Positions 34,001 to 49,000 of a DNA stretch of 64,000 bases are shown in pieces. The position numbers and the translations under genes were made by a program. The stretch's first letter is position 1, and every line of letters begins with the position of its first letter. The stretch spans positions 6,262,001 through 6,326,000 of the forward strand of contig JAYJMM010000113.1 of NCBI GenBank assembly GCA_037349105.1. Reading direction: 5' to 3'. The notes below the pieces were generated by a model, which was not told the DNA's origin, searched no databases, and saw nothing but the letters and a program-made list of their open reading frames with translations. This stretch comes from Limnomonas spitsbergensis. Taxonomy: Eukaryota > Chlorophyta > Chlorophyceae > Chlamydomonadales.

Positions 34001-37000
34001 CCCTCACCCTTACCCCAGAACAGCTGTGGATCAGTAACCTGCCTCCTCCCTCCTACCCCTCACCCTTACCCCAGAACAGCTGTGGACCAGTCAGCTGCCT
34101 CCTCCCTCCTACCCCTCACCCTTACCCCAGAACAGCTGTGGATCAGTAGCATGCCTCCTCCCTCCCACCCAGAACAGCTGTGGACCAGTCAGCTGCCTCC
34201 TCCCTCCCAATCCTCACCCTTACCCCAGAACAGCTGTGGATAGTGAGCTGCCTCCTCCCTCCCACCCTCCACCCTTACCCCAGAACAGCTGTGGACCAGT
34301 CAGCTGCCTCCTCCCTCCCAATCCTCACCCTTACCCCAGAACAGCTGTGGATCAGTAACCTGCCTCCTCCCTCGTACCCCTCACCCTTACCCCAGAACAG
34401 CTGTGCACGAGTCAGCTGCCTCCTCCCTCCCACCCTTCACCCTAACCCCAGAACAGCTGTGGATCAGTCAGTTGCCTCCTCCCTCCCACCCACCACCCTT
34501 ACCCCAGAACAGCTGTGGACCAGTCAGCTGCCTCCTCCCTCCCAATCCCCACCCTTACCCCAGAACAGCTGTGGATCAGTGAGCTGCCTCCTCCCTCCCA
34601 CCCTTCACCCTTACCCCAGAACAGCTGTGGATCAGTCAGCTGCCTCCTCCCTCCCACCCTCCACCCTTACCCCAGAACAGCTGTGGATCAGTCAGCTGCC
34701 TCCTCCCTCCCACCCTCCACCCTTACCCCAGAACAGCTGTGGACCAGTCAGCTGCCTCCTCCCTCCCAATCCCCACCCTAACCCCAGAACAGCTGTGGAT
34801 CAGTCAGCTGCCTCCTCCCTCCCAATCCTCACCCTTACCCCAGAACAGCTGTGGACCAGTCAGCTGCCTCCTCCCTCCCAATCCCCACCCTTACCCCAGA
34901 ACAGCTGTGGATCAGTGAGCTGCCTCCTCCCTCCCACCCTTCACCCTTACCCCAGAACATCTGTGGACCAGTAACTTGCCTCCTCCCTCCCACCCTTCAC
35001 CCTTACCCCAGAACAGCTGTGGACCAGTCAGCTGCATCCTCCCTCCCACCCTTCACCCTTACCTCTGAACAGCTGTGGATCAATCAGCTGCCTCCTCCCT
35101 CCCACCCTTCACCCTTACCCCAGAACAGCTGTGGATCAGTCAGCTGCCTCCTCCCTCCTACCCCTCACCCTTACCCCAGAACAGCTGTGGATCAGTAACT
35201 TGCCTCCTCCCTCCCACCCTCACCCTTACCCCAGAACAGCTGTGGATCAGTAGCCTGCCTCCTCCCTCCCACCCTTCACCCTTACCCCAGAACAGCTGTG
35301 GACCAGTCAGCTGCCTCCTCCCTCCCACCCTTCACCCTTACCCCAGAACAGCTGTGGACCAATCAGCTGCCTCCTCCCTCCCACCCCTCACCCTTACCCC
35401 AGAACAGCTGTGGATCAGTAACCTGCCTCCTCCCTCCCACCCCTCACCCTTACCCCAGAACAGCTGTGGATCAGTAACCTGCCTCCTCCCTCCCACCCCT
35501 CACCCTTACCCCAGAACAGCTGTGGATCAGTAACCTGCCTTCTCCCTCCTACCCCTCACCCTTACCCCAGAACAGCTGTGGACCAGTCAGCTGCCTCCTC
35601 CCTCCTACCCCTCACCCTTACCCCAGAACAGCTGTGGATCAGTAGCATGCCACCTCCCTCCCACCCAGAACAGCTGTGGATCAGTCAGCTGCCTCCTCCC
35701 TCCCACCCCTCACCCTTACCCCAGAACAGCTGTGGATCAGTCAGCTGCCTCCTCCCTCCCACCCCTCACCCTTACCCCAGAACAGCTGTGGATCAGTAAC
35801 CTGCCTCCTCCCTCCTACCCCTCACCCTTACCCCAGAACAGCTGTGGACCAGTCAGCTGCCTCCTCCCTCCTACCCCTCACCCTTACCCCAGAACAGCTG
35901 TGGATCAGTAGCATGCCTCCTCCCTCCCACCCAGAACAGCTGTGGACCAGTCAGCTGCCTCCTCCCTCCCAATCCTCACCCTTACCCCAGAACAGCTGTG
36001 GATAGTGAGCTGCCTCCTCCCTCCCACCCTCCACCCTTACCCCAGAACAGCTGTGGACCAGTCAGCTGCCTCCTCCCTCCCAATCCTCACCCTTACCCCA
36101 GAACAGCTGTGGATCAGTAACCTGCCTCCTCCCTCGTACCCCTCACCCTTACCCCAGAACAGCTGTGCACGAGTCAGCTGCCTCCTCCCTCCCACCCTTC
36201 ACCCTAACCCCAGAACAGCTGTGGATCAGTCAGCTGCCTCCTCCCTCCCACCCCTCACCCTTACCCCAGAACAGCTGTGGATCAGTCAGTTGCTTCCTCC
36301 CTCCCACCCTCCACCCTTACCCCAGAACAGCTGTGGACCAGTCAGCTGCCTCCTCCCTCCCAATCCCCACCCTTACCCCAGAACAGCTGTGGATCAGTGA
36401 GCTGCCTCCTCCCTCCCACCCTTCACCCTTACCCCAGAACAGCTGTGGATCAGTCAGCTGCCTCCTCCCTCCCACCCTCCACCCTTACCCCAGAACAGCT
36501 GTGGATCAGTCAGCTGCCTCCTCCCTCCCACCCTCCACCCTTACCCCAGAACAGCTGTGGACCAGTCAGCTGCCTCCTCCCTCCCAATCCCCACCCTAAC
36601 CCCAGAACAGCTGTGGATCAGTCAGCTGCCTCCTCCCTCCCAATCCTCACCCTTACCCCAGAACAGCTGTGGACCAGTCAGCTGCCTCCTCCCTCCCAAT
36701 CCTCACCCTTACCCCAGAACAGCTGTGGATCAGTCAGCTGCCTCCTCCCTCCCACCCTCCACCCTTACCCCATAACAGCTGTGGACCAGTCAGCTGCCTC
36801 CTCCCTCCCAATCCTCACCCTTACCCCATAACAGCTGTGGATCAGTAAGCTGCCTCCTCCCTCCCACCCTTCACCCTTACCCCAGAACAGCTGTGGATCA
36901 GTCAGCTGCATCCTCCCTCCTACCCCTCACCCTTACCCCAGAACAGCTGTGGATCAGTAACCTGCCTCCTCCCTCGTACCCCTCACCCTTACCCCAGAAC

Positions 37001-37720
37001 AGCTGTGGATCAGTAGCCTGCCTCCTCCCTCCCACCCTTCACCCTTACCCCAGAACAGCTGTGGACCAGTCAGCTGCCTCCTCCCTCCCACCCTTCACCC
37101 TTACCCCAGAACAGCTGTGGACCAATCAGCTGCCTCCTCCCTCCCACCCCTCACCCTTACCCCAGAACAGATGTGGATCAGTAACCTGCCTCCTCCCTCC
37201 CACCCTTCACCCTTACCCCAGAACAGCTGTGGATCAGTCAGCTGCCTCCTCCCTCCCACCCTTCACCCTTACCCCAGAACAGCTGTGGATCAGTAGCATG
37301 CCTCCTCCCTCCCACCCTTCACCCTTACCCCAGAACAGCTGTGGACCAGTCAGCTGCCTCCTCCCTCCCACCCCTCACCCTTACCCCAGAACAGCTGTGG
37401 ATCAGTAACCTGCCTCCTCCCTCCTACCCCTCACCCTTACCCCAGAACAGCTGTGGACCAGTCAGCTGCCTCCTCCCTCCTACCCCTCACCCTTACCCCA
37501 GAACAGCTGTGGATCAGTAGCATGCCTCCTCCCTCCCACCCAGAACAGCTGTGGACCAGTCAGCTGCCTCCTCCCTCCCAATCCTCACCCTTACCCCAGA
37601 ACAGCTGTGGATAGTGAGCTGCCTCCTCCCTCCCACCCTCCACCCTTACCCCAGAACAGCTGTGGACCAGTCAGCTGCCTCCTCCCTCCCAATCCTCACC
37701 CTTACCCCAGAACAGCTGTG
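31090..37720 (+). repeat. Two tandem ~3.3-kb higher-order repeats
   Basis: Landmarks in 31.1-34.1 kb recur 3315 bp downstream: CCCACCCACCACCC at about 31171 and 34486, an ACCTCTGAACAGC variant at about 31747 and 35062, the truncated TCCCACCCTCACCC unit at about 31897 and 35212, and the 42-bp units near 32298-32350 and 35613-35660. Further right the offset becomes 3371 bp (34180 to 37551), one extra 56-bp unit. Outer edges are approximate. Confidence 0.7.
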
Positions 37721-40700
37721 GATCAGTAACCTGCCTCCTCCCTCGTACCCCTCACCCTTACCCCAGAACAGCTGTGCACGAGTCAGCTGCCTCCTCCCTC
37801 CCACCCTTCACCCTAACCCCAGAACAGCTGTGGATCAGTCAGCTGCCTCCTCCCTCCCACCCCTCACCCTTACCCCAGAACAGCTGTGGACCAGTCAGTT
37901 GCCTCCTCCCTCCCACCCACCACCCTTACCCCAGAACAGCTGTGGACCAGTCAGCTGCCTCCTCCCTCCCAATCCCCACCCTTACCCCAGAACAGCTGTG
38001 GATCAGTCAGCTGCCTCCTCCCTCCCACCCTTCACCCTTACCCCAGAACAGCTGTGGATCAGTCAGCTGCCTCCTCCCTCCCACCCTCCACCCTTACCCC
38101 AGAACAGCTGTGGATCAGTCAGCTGCCTCCTCCCTCCCACCCTCCACCCTTACCCCAGAACAGCTGTGGACCAGTCAGCTGCCTCCTCCCTCCCAATCCC
38201 CACCCTAACCCCAGAACAGCTGTGGATCAGTCAGCTGCCTCCTCCCTCCCAATCCTCACCCTTACCCCAGAACAGCTGTGGACCAGTCAGCTGCCTCCTC
38301 CCTCCCAATCCCCACCCTTACCCCAGAACAGCTGTGGATCAGTGAGCTGCCTCCTCCCTCCCACCCTTCACCCTTACCCCAGAACATCTGTGGACCAGTA
38401 ACTTGCCTCCTCCCTCCCACCCTTCACCCTTACCCCAGAACAGCTGTGGACCAGTCAGCTGCAGCCTCCCTCCCACCCTTCACCCTTACCCCAGAACAGC
38501 TGTGGATCAATCAGCTGCCTCCTCCCTCCCTCCCACCCCTCACCCTCACCCCAGAACAGCTGTGGATCAGTCAGCTGCCTCCTCCCTCCTACCCCTCACC
38601 CTTACCCCAGAACAGCTGTGGATCAGTAACTTGCCTCCTCCCTCCCACCCTTCACCCTTACCCCAGAACAGCTGTGCACGAGTCAGCTGCCTCCTCCCTC
38701 CCACCCTTCACCCTAACCCCAGAACAGCTGTGGATCAGTCAGCTGCCTCCTCCCTCCCACCCCTCACCCTTACTTCAGAACAGCTGTGGATCAGTCAGCT
38801 GCCTCCTCCCTCCCACCCTCCACCCTTACCCCAGAACAGATGTGGATCAGTCAGCATCCTCCTCCCTCCCAATCCTCACCCTTACCCCAGAACAGCTGTG
38901 GATCAGTGAGCTGCCTCCTCCCTCCCACCCTTCACCCTTACCCCAGAACATCTGTGGACCAGTCAGCTGCAACCTCCCTCCCACCCTTCACCCTTACCCC
39001 AGAACAGCTGTGGATCAGTCAGCTGCCTCCTCCCTCCTACCCCTCACCCTTACCCCAGAACAGCTGTGGATCAGTAACTTGCCTCCTCCCTCCCACCCTT
39101 CACCCTTACCCCAGAACAGCTGTGCACGAGTCAGCTGCCTCCTCCCTCCCACCCCTCACCCTCACCCCAGAACAGCTGTGGATCAGTCAGCTGCCTCCTC
39201 CCTCCTACCCCTCACCCTTACCCCAGAACAGCTGTGGATCAGTAACTTGCCTCCTCCCTCCCACCCTTCACCCTTACCCCAGAACAGCTGTGCACGAGTC
39301 AGCTGCCTCCTCCCTCCCACCCTGCACCCTTACCCCAGAACATCTGTGGACCAGTCAGCTGCAACCTCCCTCCCACCCTTCACCCTTACCCCAGAACAGC
39401 TGTGGATCAGTCAGCTGCCTCCTCCCTCCCACCCTCCACCCTTACCCCAGAACAGCTGTGGACCAGTCAGCTGCCTCCTCCCTCCCAATCCCCACCCTAA
39501 CCCCAGAACAGCTGTGGATCAGTCAGCTGCCTCCTCCCTCCCAATCCTCACCCTTACCCCAGAACAGCTGTGGACCAGTCAGCTGCCTCCTCCCTCCCAA
39601 TCCCCACCCTTACCCCAGAACAGCTGTGGATCAGTGAGCTGCCTCCTCCCTCCCACCCTTCACCCTTACCCCAGAACATATGTGGACCAGTAACTTGCCT
39701 CCTCCCTCCCACCCTTCACCCTTACCCCAGAACAGCTGTGGACCAGTCAGCTGCAGCCTCCCTCCCACCCTTCACCCTTACCCCAGAACAGCTGTGGATC
39801 AATCAGCTGCCTCCTCCCTCCCCCCCCTCACCCTCACCCCAGAACAGCTGTGGATCAGTCAGCTGCCTCCTCCCTCCCACCCCTCACCCTTACCCCAGAA
39901 CAGCTGTGGATCAGTAACTTGCCTCCTCCCTCCCACCCTTCACCCTTACCCCAGAACAGCTGTGCACGAGTCAGCTGCCTCCTCCCTCCCACCCTTCACC
40001 CTAACCCCAGAACAGCTGTGGACCAGTCAGCTGCCTCCTCCCTCCCACCCTCCACCCTTACCCCAGAACAGCTGTGGATCAGTCAGCTGCCTCCTCCCTC
40101 CCACCCTCCACCCTTACCCCAGAACAGATGTGGATCAGTCAGCTGCCTCCTCCCTCCCAATCCTCACCCTTACCCCAGAACAGCTGTGGATCAGTCAGCT
40201 GCCTCCTCCCTCCCACCCTTCACCCTTACCCCAGAACAGCTGTGGACCAGTCAGCTGCAACCTCCCTCCCAATCCTCACCCTTACCCCAGAACAGCTGTG
40301 GATCAGTCAGCTGCCTCCTCCCTCCCACCCTTCACCCTTACCCCAGAACAGCTGTGGACCAGTCAGCTGCCTCCTCCCTCCCACCCATCACCCTTACCCC
40401 AGAACAGCTGTGGATCAGTAACCTGCCTCCTCCCTCCTACCCCTCACCCTTACCCCAGAACAGCTGTGGACCAGTCAGCTGCCTCCTCCCTCCTACCCCT
40501 CACCCTTACCCCAGAACAGCTGTGGATCAGTAGCATGCCTCCTCCCTCCTACCCCTCACCCTTACCCCAGAACAGCTGTGGACCAGTCAACTGCCTCCTC
40601 CCTCCCAATCCTCACCCTTACCCCAGAACAGCTGTGGATCAGTGAGCTGCCTCCTCCCTCCCACCCTCCACCCTTACCCCAGAACAGCTGTGGATCAGTA

Positions 40701-42993
40701 ACCTGCCTCCTCCCTCCTACCCCTCACCCTTACCCCAGAACAGCTGTGGACCAGTCACCTGCCTCCTCCCTCGTACCCCTCACCCTTACCCCAGAACAGC
40801 TGTGCACGAGTCAGCTGCCTCCTCCCTCCCACCCTTCACCCTAACCCCAGAACAGCTGTGGATCAGTCAGCTGCCTCCTCCCTCCCACCCCTCACCCTTA
40901 CCCCAGAACAGCTGTGGATCAGTCAGTTGCCTCCTCCCTCCCACCCTCCACCCTTACCCCAGAACAGCTGTGGACCAGTCAGCTGCCTCCTCCCTCCCAA
41001 TCCCCACCCTTACCCCAGAACAGCTGTGGATCAGTGAGCTGCCTCCTCCCTCCCACCCTTCACCCTTACCCCAGAACAGCTGTGGATCAGTCAGCTGCCT
41101 CCTCCCTCCCTCCCTCCACCCTTACCCCAGAACAACTGTGGATCAGTCAGCTGCCTCCTCCCTCCCACCCTCCACCCTTACCCGAGAACAGCTGTGGACC
41201 AGTCAGCTGCCTCCTCCCTCCCAATCCCCACCCTAACCCCAGAACAGCTGTGGATCAGTCAGCTGCCTCCTCCCTCCCAATCCTCACCCTTACCCCAGAA
41301 CAGCTGTGGACCAGTCAGCTGCCTCCTCCCTCCCAATCCCCACCCTTACCCCAGAACAGCTGTGGATCAGTGAGCTGCCTCCTCCCTCCCACCCTTCACC
41401 CTTACCCCAGAACATCTGTGGACCAGTAACTTGCCTCCTCCCTCCCACCCTTCACCCTTACCCCAGAACAGCTGTGGACCAGTCAGCTGCAGCCTCCCTC
41501 CCACCCTTCACCCTTACCCCAGAACAGCTGTGGATCAATCAGCTGCCTCCTCCCTCCCACCCCTCACCCTCACCCCAGAACAGCTGTGGATCAGTCAGCT
41601 GCCTCCTCCCTCCTACCCCTCACCCTTACCCCAGAACAGCTGTGGATCAGTAACTTGCCTCCTCCCTCCCACCCTTCACCCTTACCCCAGAACAGCTGTG
41701 CACGAGTCAGCTGCCTCCTCCCTCCCACCCTTCACCCTAACCCCAGAACAGCTGTGGATCAGTCAGCTGCCTCCTCCCTCCCACCCCTCACCCTTACTTC
41801 AGAACAGCTGTGGATCAGTCAGCTGCCTCCTCCCTCCCACCCTCCACCCTTACCCCAGAACAGATGTGGATCAGTCAGCTGCCTCCTCCCTCCCAATCCT
41901 CACCCTTACCCCAGAACAGCTGTGGATCAGTGAGCTGCCTCATCCCTCCCACCCTTCACCCTTACCCCAGAACATCTGTGGACCAGTCAGCTGCAACCTC
42001 CCTCCCACCCTTCACCCTAACCCCAGAACAGCTGTGGATCAGTCAGCTGCATCCTCCCTCCTACCCCTCACCCTTACCCCAGAACAGCTGTGGATCAGTA
42101 ACTTGCCTCCTCCCTCCCACCCTTCACCCTTACCCCAGAACAGCTGTGCACGAGTCAGCTGCCTCCTCCCTCCCACCCTTCACCCTTACCCCAGAACAGC
42201 TGTGGATCAGTCAGCTGCCTCCTCCCTCCCACCCCTCACCCTTACTTCAGAACAGCCGTGGATCAGTCACCTGCCTCCTCCCTCCTACCCCTCACCCTTA
42301 CCCCAGAACAGCTGTGGATCAGTCAGCTGCCTCCTCCCTCCCAATCCTCACCCTTACCCCAGAACAGCTATGGATCAGTGAGCTGCCTCCTCCCTCCCAC
42401 CCTTACCATTACCCCAGAACAGCTGTGGATCAGTAACCTGCCTCCTCCCTCCTACCCCTCACCCTTACCCCAGAACAGCTGTGGACCAGTCAGCTGCCTC
42501 CTCCCTCCTACCCCTCACCCTTACCCCAGAACAGCTGTGGATCAGTAGCCTGCCTCCTCCCTCCCACCCAGAACAGCTGTGGATCAGTAGCCTGCCTCCT
42601 CCCTCCCACCCAGAACAGCTGTGGACCAGTCAGCTGCCTCCTCCCTCCCAATGCTCACCCTTACCCCAGAACAGCTGTGGATCAGTCAGCTGCCTCCTCC
42701 CTCCCAACAGCTGTGGATCAATCAGCTGCCTCCTCCCTCCCACCCTCCACCCTTACCCCAGAACAGCTGTGGATCAGTCAGCTGCCTCCTCCCTCCCAAT
42801 CCTCACCCTTACCCCAGAACAGCTGTGGATCAGTAACCTGCCTCCTCCCTCCTACCCCCCACCCTTACCCCAGAACAGCTGTGGATCAGTCAGCTGCCTT
42901 CTCCCTCCCACCCTTCACCCTTACCCCAGAACAGCTGTGGACCTGTCAGCTGCCTCCTCCCTCCCAATCCTCACCCTTACCCCAGAACAGCTG

Positions 42994-44010
42994 TAGACAC
43001 GTCCCCTCTCCCCCCATCACCTGGCCCAGCCCATGGCCAGACACATCCCCTCTCCCCCCACCACCTGCACCAGCTCATGGCCAGACACATCCCCTCTTCC
43101 CCCACCACCTGTCCCAGCCAGAACAGGTATGGATCAGTCAGCTGCCTCCTCCCTCCCAACCCTCACCCTTACCCTCCTCACCTCTGCACCTGCCAGCCCA
43201 GGGCCATTTACATTTTTGGCATTTTGGTCAGCTGCTTCATATCCTTTCACTCCACATCTGGCCAGCTCTCCACCTACTTACTGTACCTTTCTTCCCTATT
43301 TTCAGAAGATCAACCAACATCCCAAGTCTCCAACCAAGAGGCCTATCATCTTGCAAGCTCAAGTCCACGTTCCCGCCAGTAAGCACCAAACAAATGCACC
43401 AAATAAATGCACATCAATGCCCTGCCCCCATCACCTGTCCCAGCTCATGGCCAGACACATCCCCTCTCCCCCCATCACCTGTCCCAGCTCATGGCCAGAC
43501 ACATCCCCTCTCCCCCCATCACCCGTCCCAGTTCATGGCCAGACACATCGCCTTTCTCCACACCACCTTGCATCCGTCACTTCGTAGCTTTCGTATATTG
43601 TGTCTTGCACACTTTAATCAAAGCACCCATACCAAAGATAAAATCTGTAGGAGTAGGAGTTGTGAGTCAACCTGGGATTGCTTGCTGTACCTGCCTTGTA
43701 CCATCCATGTATTAAGATGTACATGAGGCCCACATGGCAGTACAGTATCCTTAGAAAATTCGCAAACCCTGCATTGCCTGAACCCTCCAGCTTTCCTTTC
43801 AATTCCTAGGTCCTGAGCCATCCAGCCTTGCCACCAACCCTGTATCCTGAGTCCTCCAGCCTTGCACTCAACCCCTAGGTCCTAAACCCTCCAGCCTTGC
43901 ACTCAACCCCTGGGTCCTAAACCCTCCAGCCCACTGGGCAGGACAACTCGTAAGAATATTCTGGAACCCTGCCCCCTCGTGTGCTAGGCTGCACATCCTA
44001 CCCCTTATCT
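42994..44010 (+). repeat. Conserved ~1-kb module, copy 4
   Basis: Displaced 13,366 bp from copy 3. Private changes are CACCTGGCCCAGCCC near 43019 and CACCAAACAAATG near 43385. The exit junction is the CTTATCTCAG form seen in copies 1, 2 and 5. Confidence 0.92.
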
Positions 44011-46004
44011 CAGAACAGCTGTGGATCAGTGAGCTGCCTCCTCCCTCCCACCCTTCACCCTTACCCCAGAACAGCTGTGGATCAGTCAGCTGCATCCTCC
44101 CTCCTACCCCTCACCCTTACCCCAGAACAGCTGTGGATCAGTAACCTGCCTCCTCCCTCCTACCCCTCACCCTTACCCCAGAACAGCTGTGGATCAGTAG
44201 CCTGCCTCCTCCCTCCCACCCTTCACCCTTACCCCAGAACAGCTGTGGACCAGTCAGCTGCCTCCTCCCTCCCACCCTTCACCCTTACCCCAGAACAGCT
44301 GTGGACCAGTCAGCTGCCTCCTCCCTCCCACCCCTCACCCTTACCCCAGAACAGCTGTGGATCAGTAACCTGCCTCCTCCCTCCCACCCCTCACCCTTAC
44401 CCCAGAACAGCTGTGGATCAGTAACCTGCCTCCTCCCTCCCACCCCTCACCCTTACCCCAGAACAGCTGTGGATCAGTAACCTGCCTCCTCCCTCCTACC
44501 CCTCACCCTTACCCCAGAACAGCTGTGGACCAGTCAGCTGCCTCCTCCCTCCTACCCCTCACCCTTACCCCAGAACAGCTGTGGATCAGTAGCATGCCTC
44601 CTCCCTCCCACCCAGAACAGCTGTGGATCAGTCAGCTGCAGCCTCCCTCCCACCCCTCACCCTTACCCCAGAACAGCTGTGGATCAGTCAGCTGCCTCCT
44701 CCCTCCCACCCCTCACCCTTACCCCAGAACAGCTGTGGATCAGTAACCTGCCTCCTCCCTCCTACCCCTCACCCTTACCCCAGAACAGCTGTGGACCAGT
44801 CAGCTGCCTCCTCCCTCCTACCCCTCACCCTTACCCCAGAACAGCTGTGGATCAGTAGCATGCCTCCTCCCTCCCACCCAGAACAGCTGTGGACCAGTCA
44901 GCTGCCTCCTCCCTCCCAATCCTCACCCTTACCCCAGAACAGCTGTGGATAGTGAGCTGCCTCCTCCCTCCCACCCTCCACCCTTACCCCAGAACAGCTG
45001 TGGACCAGTCAGCTGCCTCCTCCCTCCCAATCCTCACCCTTACCCCAGAACAGCTGTGGATCAGTAACCTGCCTCCTCCCTCGTACCCCTCACCCTTACC
45101 CCAGAACAGCTGTGCACGAGTCAGCTGCCTCCTCCCTCCCACCCTTCACCCTAACCCCAGAACAGCTGTGGATCAGTCAGCTGCCTCCTCCCTCCCACCC
45201 CTCACCCTTACCCCAGAACAGCTGTGGATCAGTCAGTTGCCTCCTCCCTCCCACCCTCCACCCTTACCCCAGAACAGCTGTGGACCAGTCAGCTGCCTCC
45301 TCCCTCCCAATCCCCACCCTTACCCCAGAACAGCTGTGGATCAGTGAGCTGCCTCCTCCCTCCCACCCTTCACCCTTACCCCAGAACAGCTGTGGATCAG
45401 TCAGCTGCCTCCTCCCTCCCACCCTCCACCCTTACCCCAGAACAGCTGTGGATCAGTCAGCTGCCTCCTCCCTCCCACCCTCCACCCTTACCCCAGAACA
45501 GCTGTGGACCAGTCAGCTGCCTCCTCCCTCCCAATCCCCACCCTAACCCCAGAACAGCTGTGGATCAGTCAGCTGCCTCCTCCCTCCCAATCCTCACCCT
45601 TACCCCAGAACAGCTGTGGACCAGTCAGCTGCCTCCTCCCTCCCAATCCTCACCCTTACCCCAGAACAGCTGTGGATCAGTCAGCTGCCTCCTCCCTCCC
45701 ACCCTCCACCCTTACCCCAGAACAGCTGTGGACCAGTCAGCTGCCTCCTCCCTCCCAATCCTCACCCTTACCCCAGAACAGCTGTGGATCAGTGAGCTGC
45801 CTCCTCCCTCCCACCCTTCACCCTTACCCCAGAACAGCTGTGGATCAGTCAGCTGCATCCTCCCTCCTACCCCTCACCCTTACCCCAGAACAGCTGTGGA
45901 TCAGTAACCTGCCTCCTCCCTCGTACCCCTCACCCTTACCCCAGAACAGCTGTGGATCAGTAGCCTGCCTCCTCCCTCCCACCCTTCACCCTTACCCCAG
46001 AACA

Positions 46005-49000
46005 GCTGTGGACCAGTCAGCTGCCTCCTCCCTCCCACCCTTCACCCTTACCCCATAACAGCTGTGGACCAATCAGCTGCCTCCTCCCTCCCACCCCTCA
46101 CCCTTACCCCAGAACAGATGTGGATCAGTAACCTGCCTCCTCCCTCCCACCCTTCACCCTTACCCCAGAACAGCTGTGGATCAGTCAGCTGCCTCCTCCC
46201 TCCCACCCTTCACCCTTACCCCAGAACAGCTGTGGATCAGTCAGCTGCCTCCTCCCTCCCACCCTTCACCCTTACCCCAGAACAGCTGTGGACCAGTCAG
46301 CTGCCTCCTCCCTCCCACCCCTCACCCTTACCCCAGAACAGCTGTGGATCAGTAACCTGCCTCCTCCCTCCTACCCCTCACCCTTACCCCAGAACAGCTG
46401 TGGACCAGTCAGCTGCCTCCTCCCTCCTACCCCTCACCCTTACCCCAGAACAGCTGTGGATCAGTAGCATGCCTCCTCCCTCCCACCCAGAACAGCTGTG
46501 GACCAGTCAGCTGCCTCCTCCCTCCCAATCCTCACCCTTACCCCAGAACAGCTGTGGATAGTGAGTTGCCTCCTCCCTCCCACCCTCCACCCTTACCCCA
46601 GAACAGCTGTGGACCAGTCAGCTGCCTCCTCCCTCCCAATCCTCACCCTTACCCCAGAACAGCTGTGGATCAGTAACCTGCCTCCTCCCTCGTACCCCTC
46701 ACCCTTACCCCAGAACAGCTGTGCACGAGTCAGCTGCCTCCTCCCTCCCACCCTTCACCCTAACCCCAGAACAGCTGTGGATCAGTCAGCTGCCTCCTCC
46801 CTCCCACCCCTCACCCTTACCCCAGAACAGCTGTGGATCAGTCAGTTGCCTCCTCCCTCCCACCCACCACCCTTACCCCAGAACAGCTGTGGACCAGTCA
46901 GCTGCCTCCTCCCTCCCAATCCCCACCCTTACCCCAGAACAGCTGTGGATCAGTGAGCTGCCTCCTCCCTCCCACCCTTCACCCTTACCCCAGAACAGCT
47001 GTGGATCAGTCAGCTGCCTCCTCCCTCCCACCCTCCACCCTTACCCCAGAACAGCTGTGGATCAGTCAGCTGCCTCCTCCCTCCCACCCTCCACCCTTAC
47101 CCCAGAACAGCTGTGGACCAGTCAGCTGCCTCCTCCCTCCCAATCCCCACCCTAACCCCAGAACAGCTGTGGATCAGTCAGCTGCCTCCTCCCTCCCAAT
47201 CCTCACCCTTACCCCAGAACAGCTGTGGACCAGTCAGCTGCCTCCTCCCTCCCAATCCCCACCCTTACCCCAGAACAGCTGTGGATCAGTGAGCTGCCTC
47301 CTCCCTCCCACCCTTCACCCTTACCCCAGAACATCTGTGGACCAGTAACTTGCCTCCTCCCTCCCACCCTTCACCCTTACCCCAGAACAGCTGTGGACCA
47401 GTCAGCTGCAGCCTCCCTCCCACCCTTCACCCTTACCCCAGAACAGCTGTGGATCAATCAGCTGCCTCCTCCCTCCCTCCCACCCCTCACCCTCACCCCA
47501 GAACAGCTGTGGATCAGTCAGCTGCCTCCTCCCTCCTACCCCTCACCCTTACCCCAGAACAGCTGTGGATCAGTAACTTGCCTCCTCCCTCCCACCCTTC
47601 ACCCTTACCCCAGAACAGCTGTGCACGAGTCAGCTGCCTCCTCCCTCCCACCCTTCACCCTAACCCCAGAACAGCTGTGGATCAGTCAGCTGCCTCCTCC
47701 CTCCCACCCCTCACCCTTACTTCAGAACAGCTGTGGATCAGTCAGCTGCCTCCTCCCTCCCACCCTCCACCCTTACCCCAGAACAGATGTGGATCAGTCA
47801 GCTGCCTCCTCCCTCCCAATCCTCACCCTTACCCCAGAACAGCTGTGGATCAGTGAGCTGCCTCCTCCCTCCCACCCTTCACCCTTACCCCATAACATCT
47901 GTGGACCAGTCAGCTGCAACCTCCCTCCCACCCTTCACCCTTACCCCAGAACAGCTGTGGATCAGTCAGCTGCCTCCTCCCTCCTACCCCTCACCCTTAC
48001 CCCAGAACAGCTGTGGATCAGTAACTTGCCTCCTCCCTCCCACCCTTCACCCTTACCCCAGAACAGCTGTGCACGAGTCAGCTGCCTCCTCCCTCCCACC
48101 CCTCACCCTCACCCCAGAACAGCTGTGGATCAGTCAGCTGCCTCCTCCCTCCTACCCCTCACCCTTACCCCAGAACAGCTGTGGATCAGTAACTTGCCTC
48201 CTCCCTCCCACCCTTCACCCTTACCCCAGAACAGCTGTGCACGAGTCAGCTGCCTCCTCCCTCCCACCCTTCACCCTTACCCCAGAACATCTGTGGACCA
48301 GTCAGCTGCAACCTCCCTCCAACCCTTCACCCTTACCCCAGAACAGCTGTGGATCAGTCAGCTGCCTCCTCCCTCCCACCCTCCACCCTTACCCCAGAAC
48401 AGCTGTGGACCAGTCAGCTGCCTCCTCCCTCCCAATCCCCACCCTAACCCCAGAACAGCTGTGGATCAGTCAGCTGCCTCCTCCCTCCCAATCCTCACCC
48501 TTACCCCAGAACAGATGTGGACCAGTCAGCTGCCTCCTCCCTCCCAATCCCCACCCTTACCCCAGAACAGCTGTGGATCAGTGAGCTGCCTCCTCCCTCC
48601 CACCCTTCACCCTTACCCCAGAACATCTGTGGACCAGTAACTTGCCTCCTCCCTCCCACCCTTCACCCTTACCCCAGAACAGCTGTGGACCAGTCAGCTG
48701 CAGCCTCCCTCCCACCCTTCACCCTTACCCCAGAACAGCTGTGGATCAATCAGCTGCCTCCTCCCTCCCCCCCCTCACCCTCACCCCAGAACAGCTGTGG
48801 ATCAGTCAGCTGCCTCCTCCCTCCTACCCCTCACCCTTACCCCAGAACAGCTGTGGATCAGTAACTTGCCTCCTCCCTCCCACCCTTCACCCTTACCCCA
48901 GAACAGATGTGCACGAGTCAGCTGCCTCCTCCCTCCCACCCTTCACCCTAACCCCAGAACAGCTGTGGACCAGTCAGCTGCCTCCTCCCTCCCACCCTCC

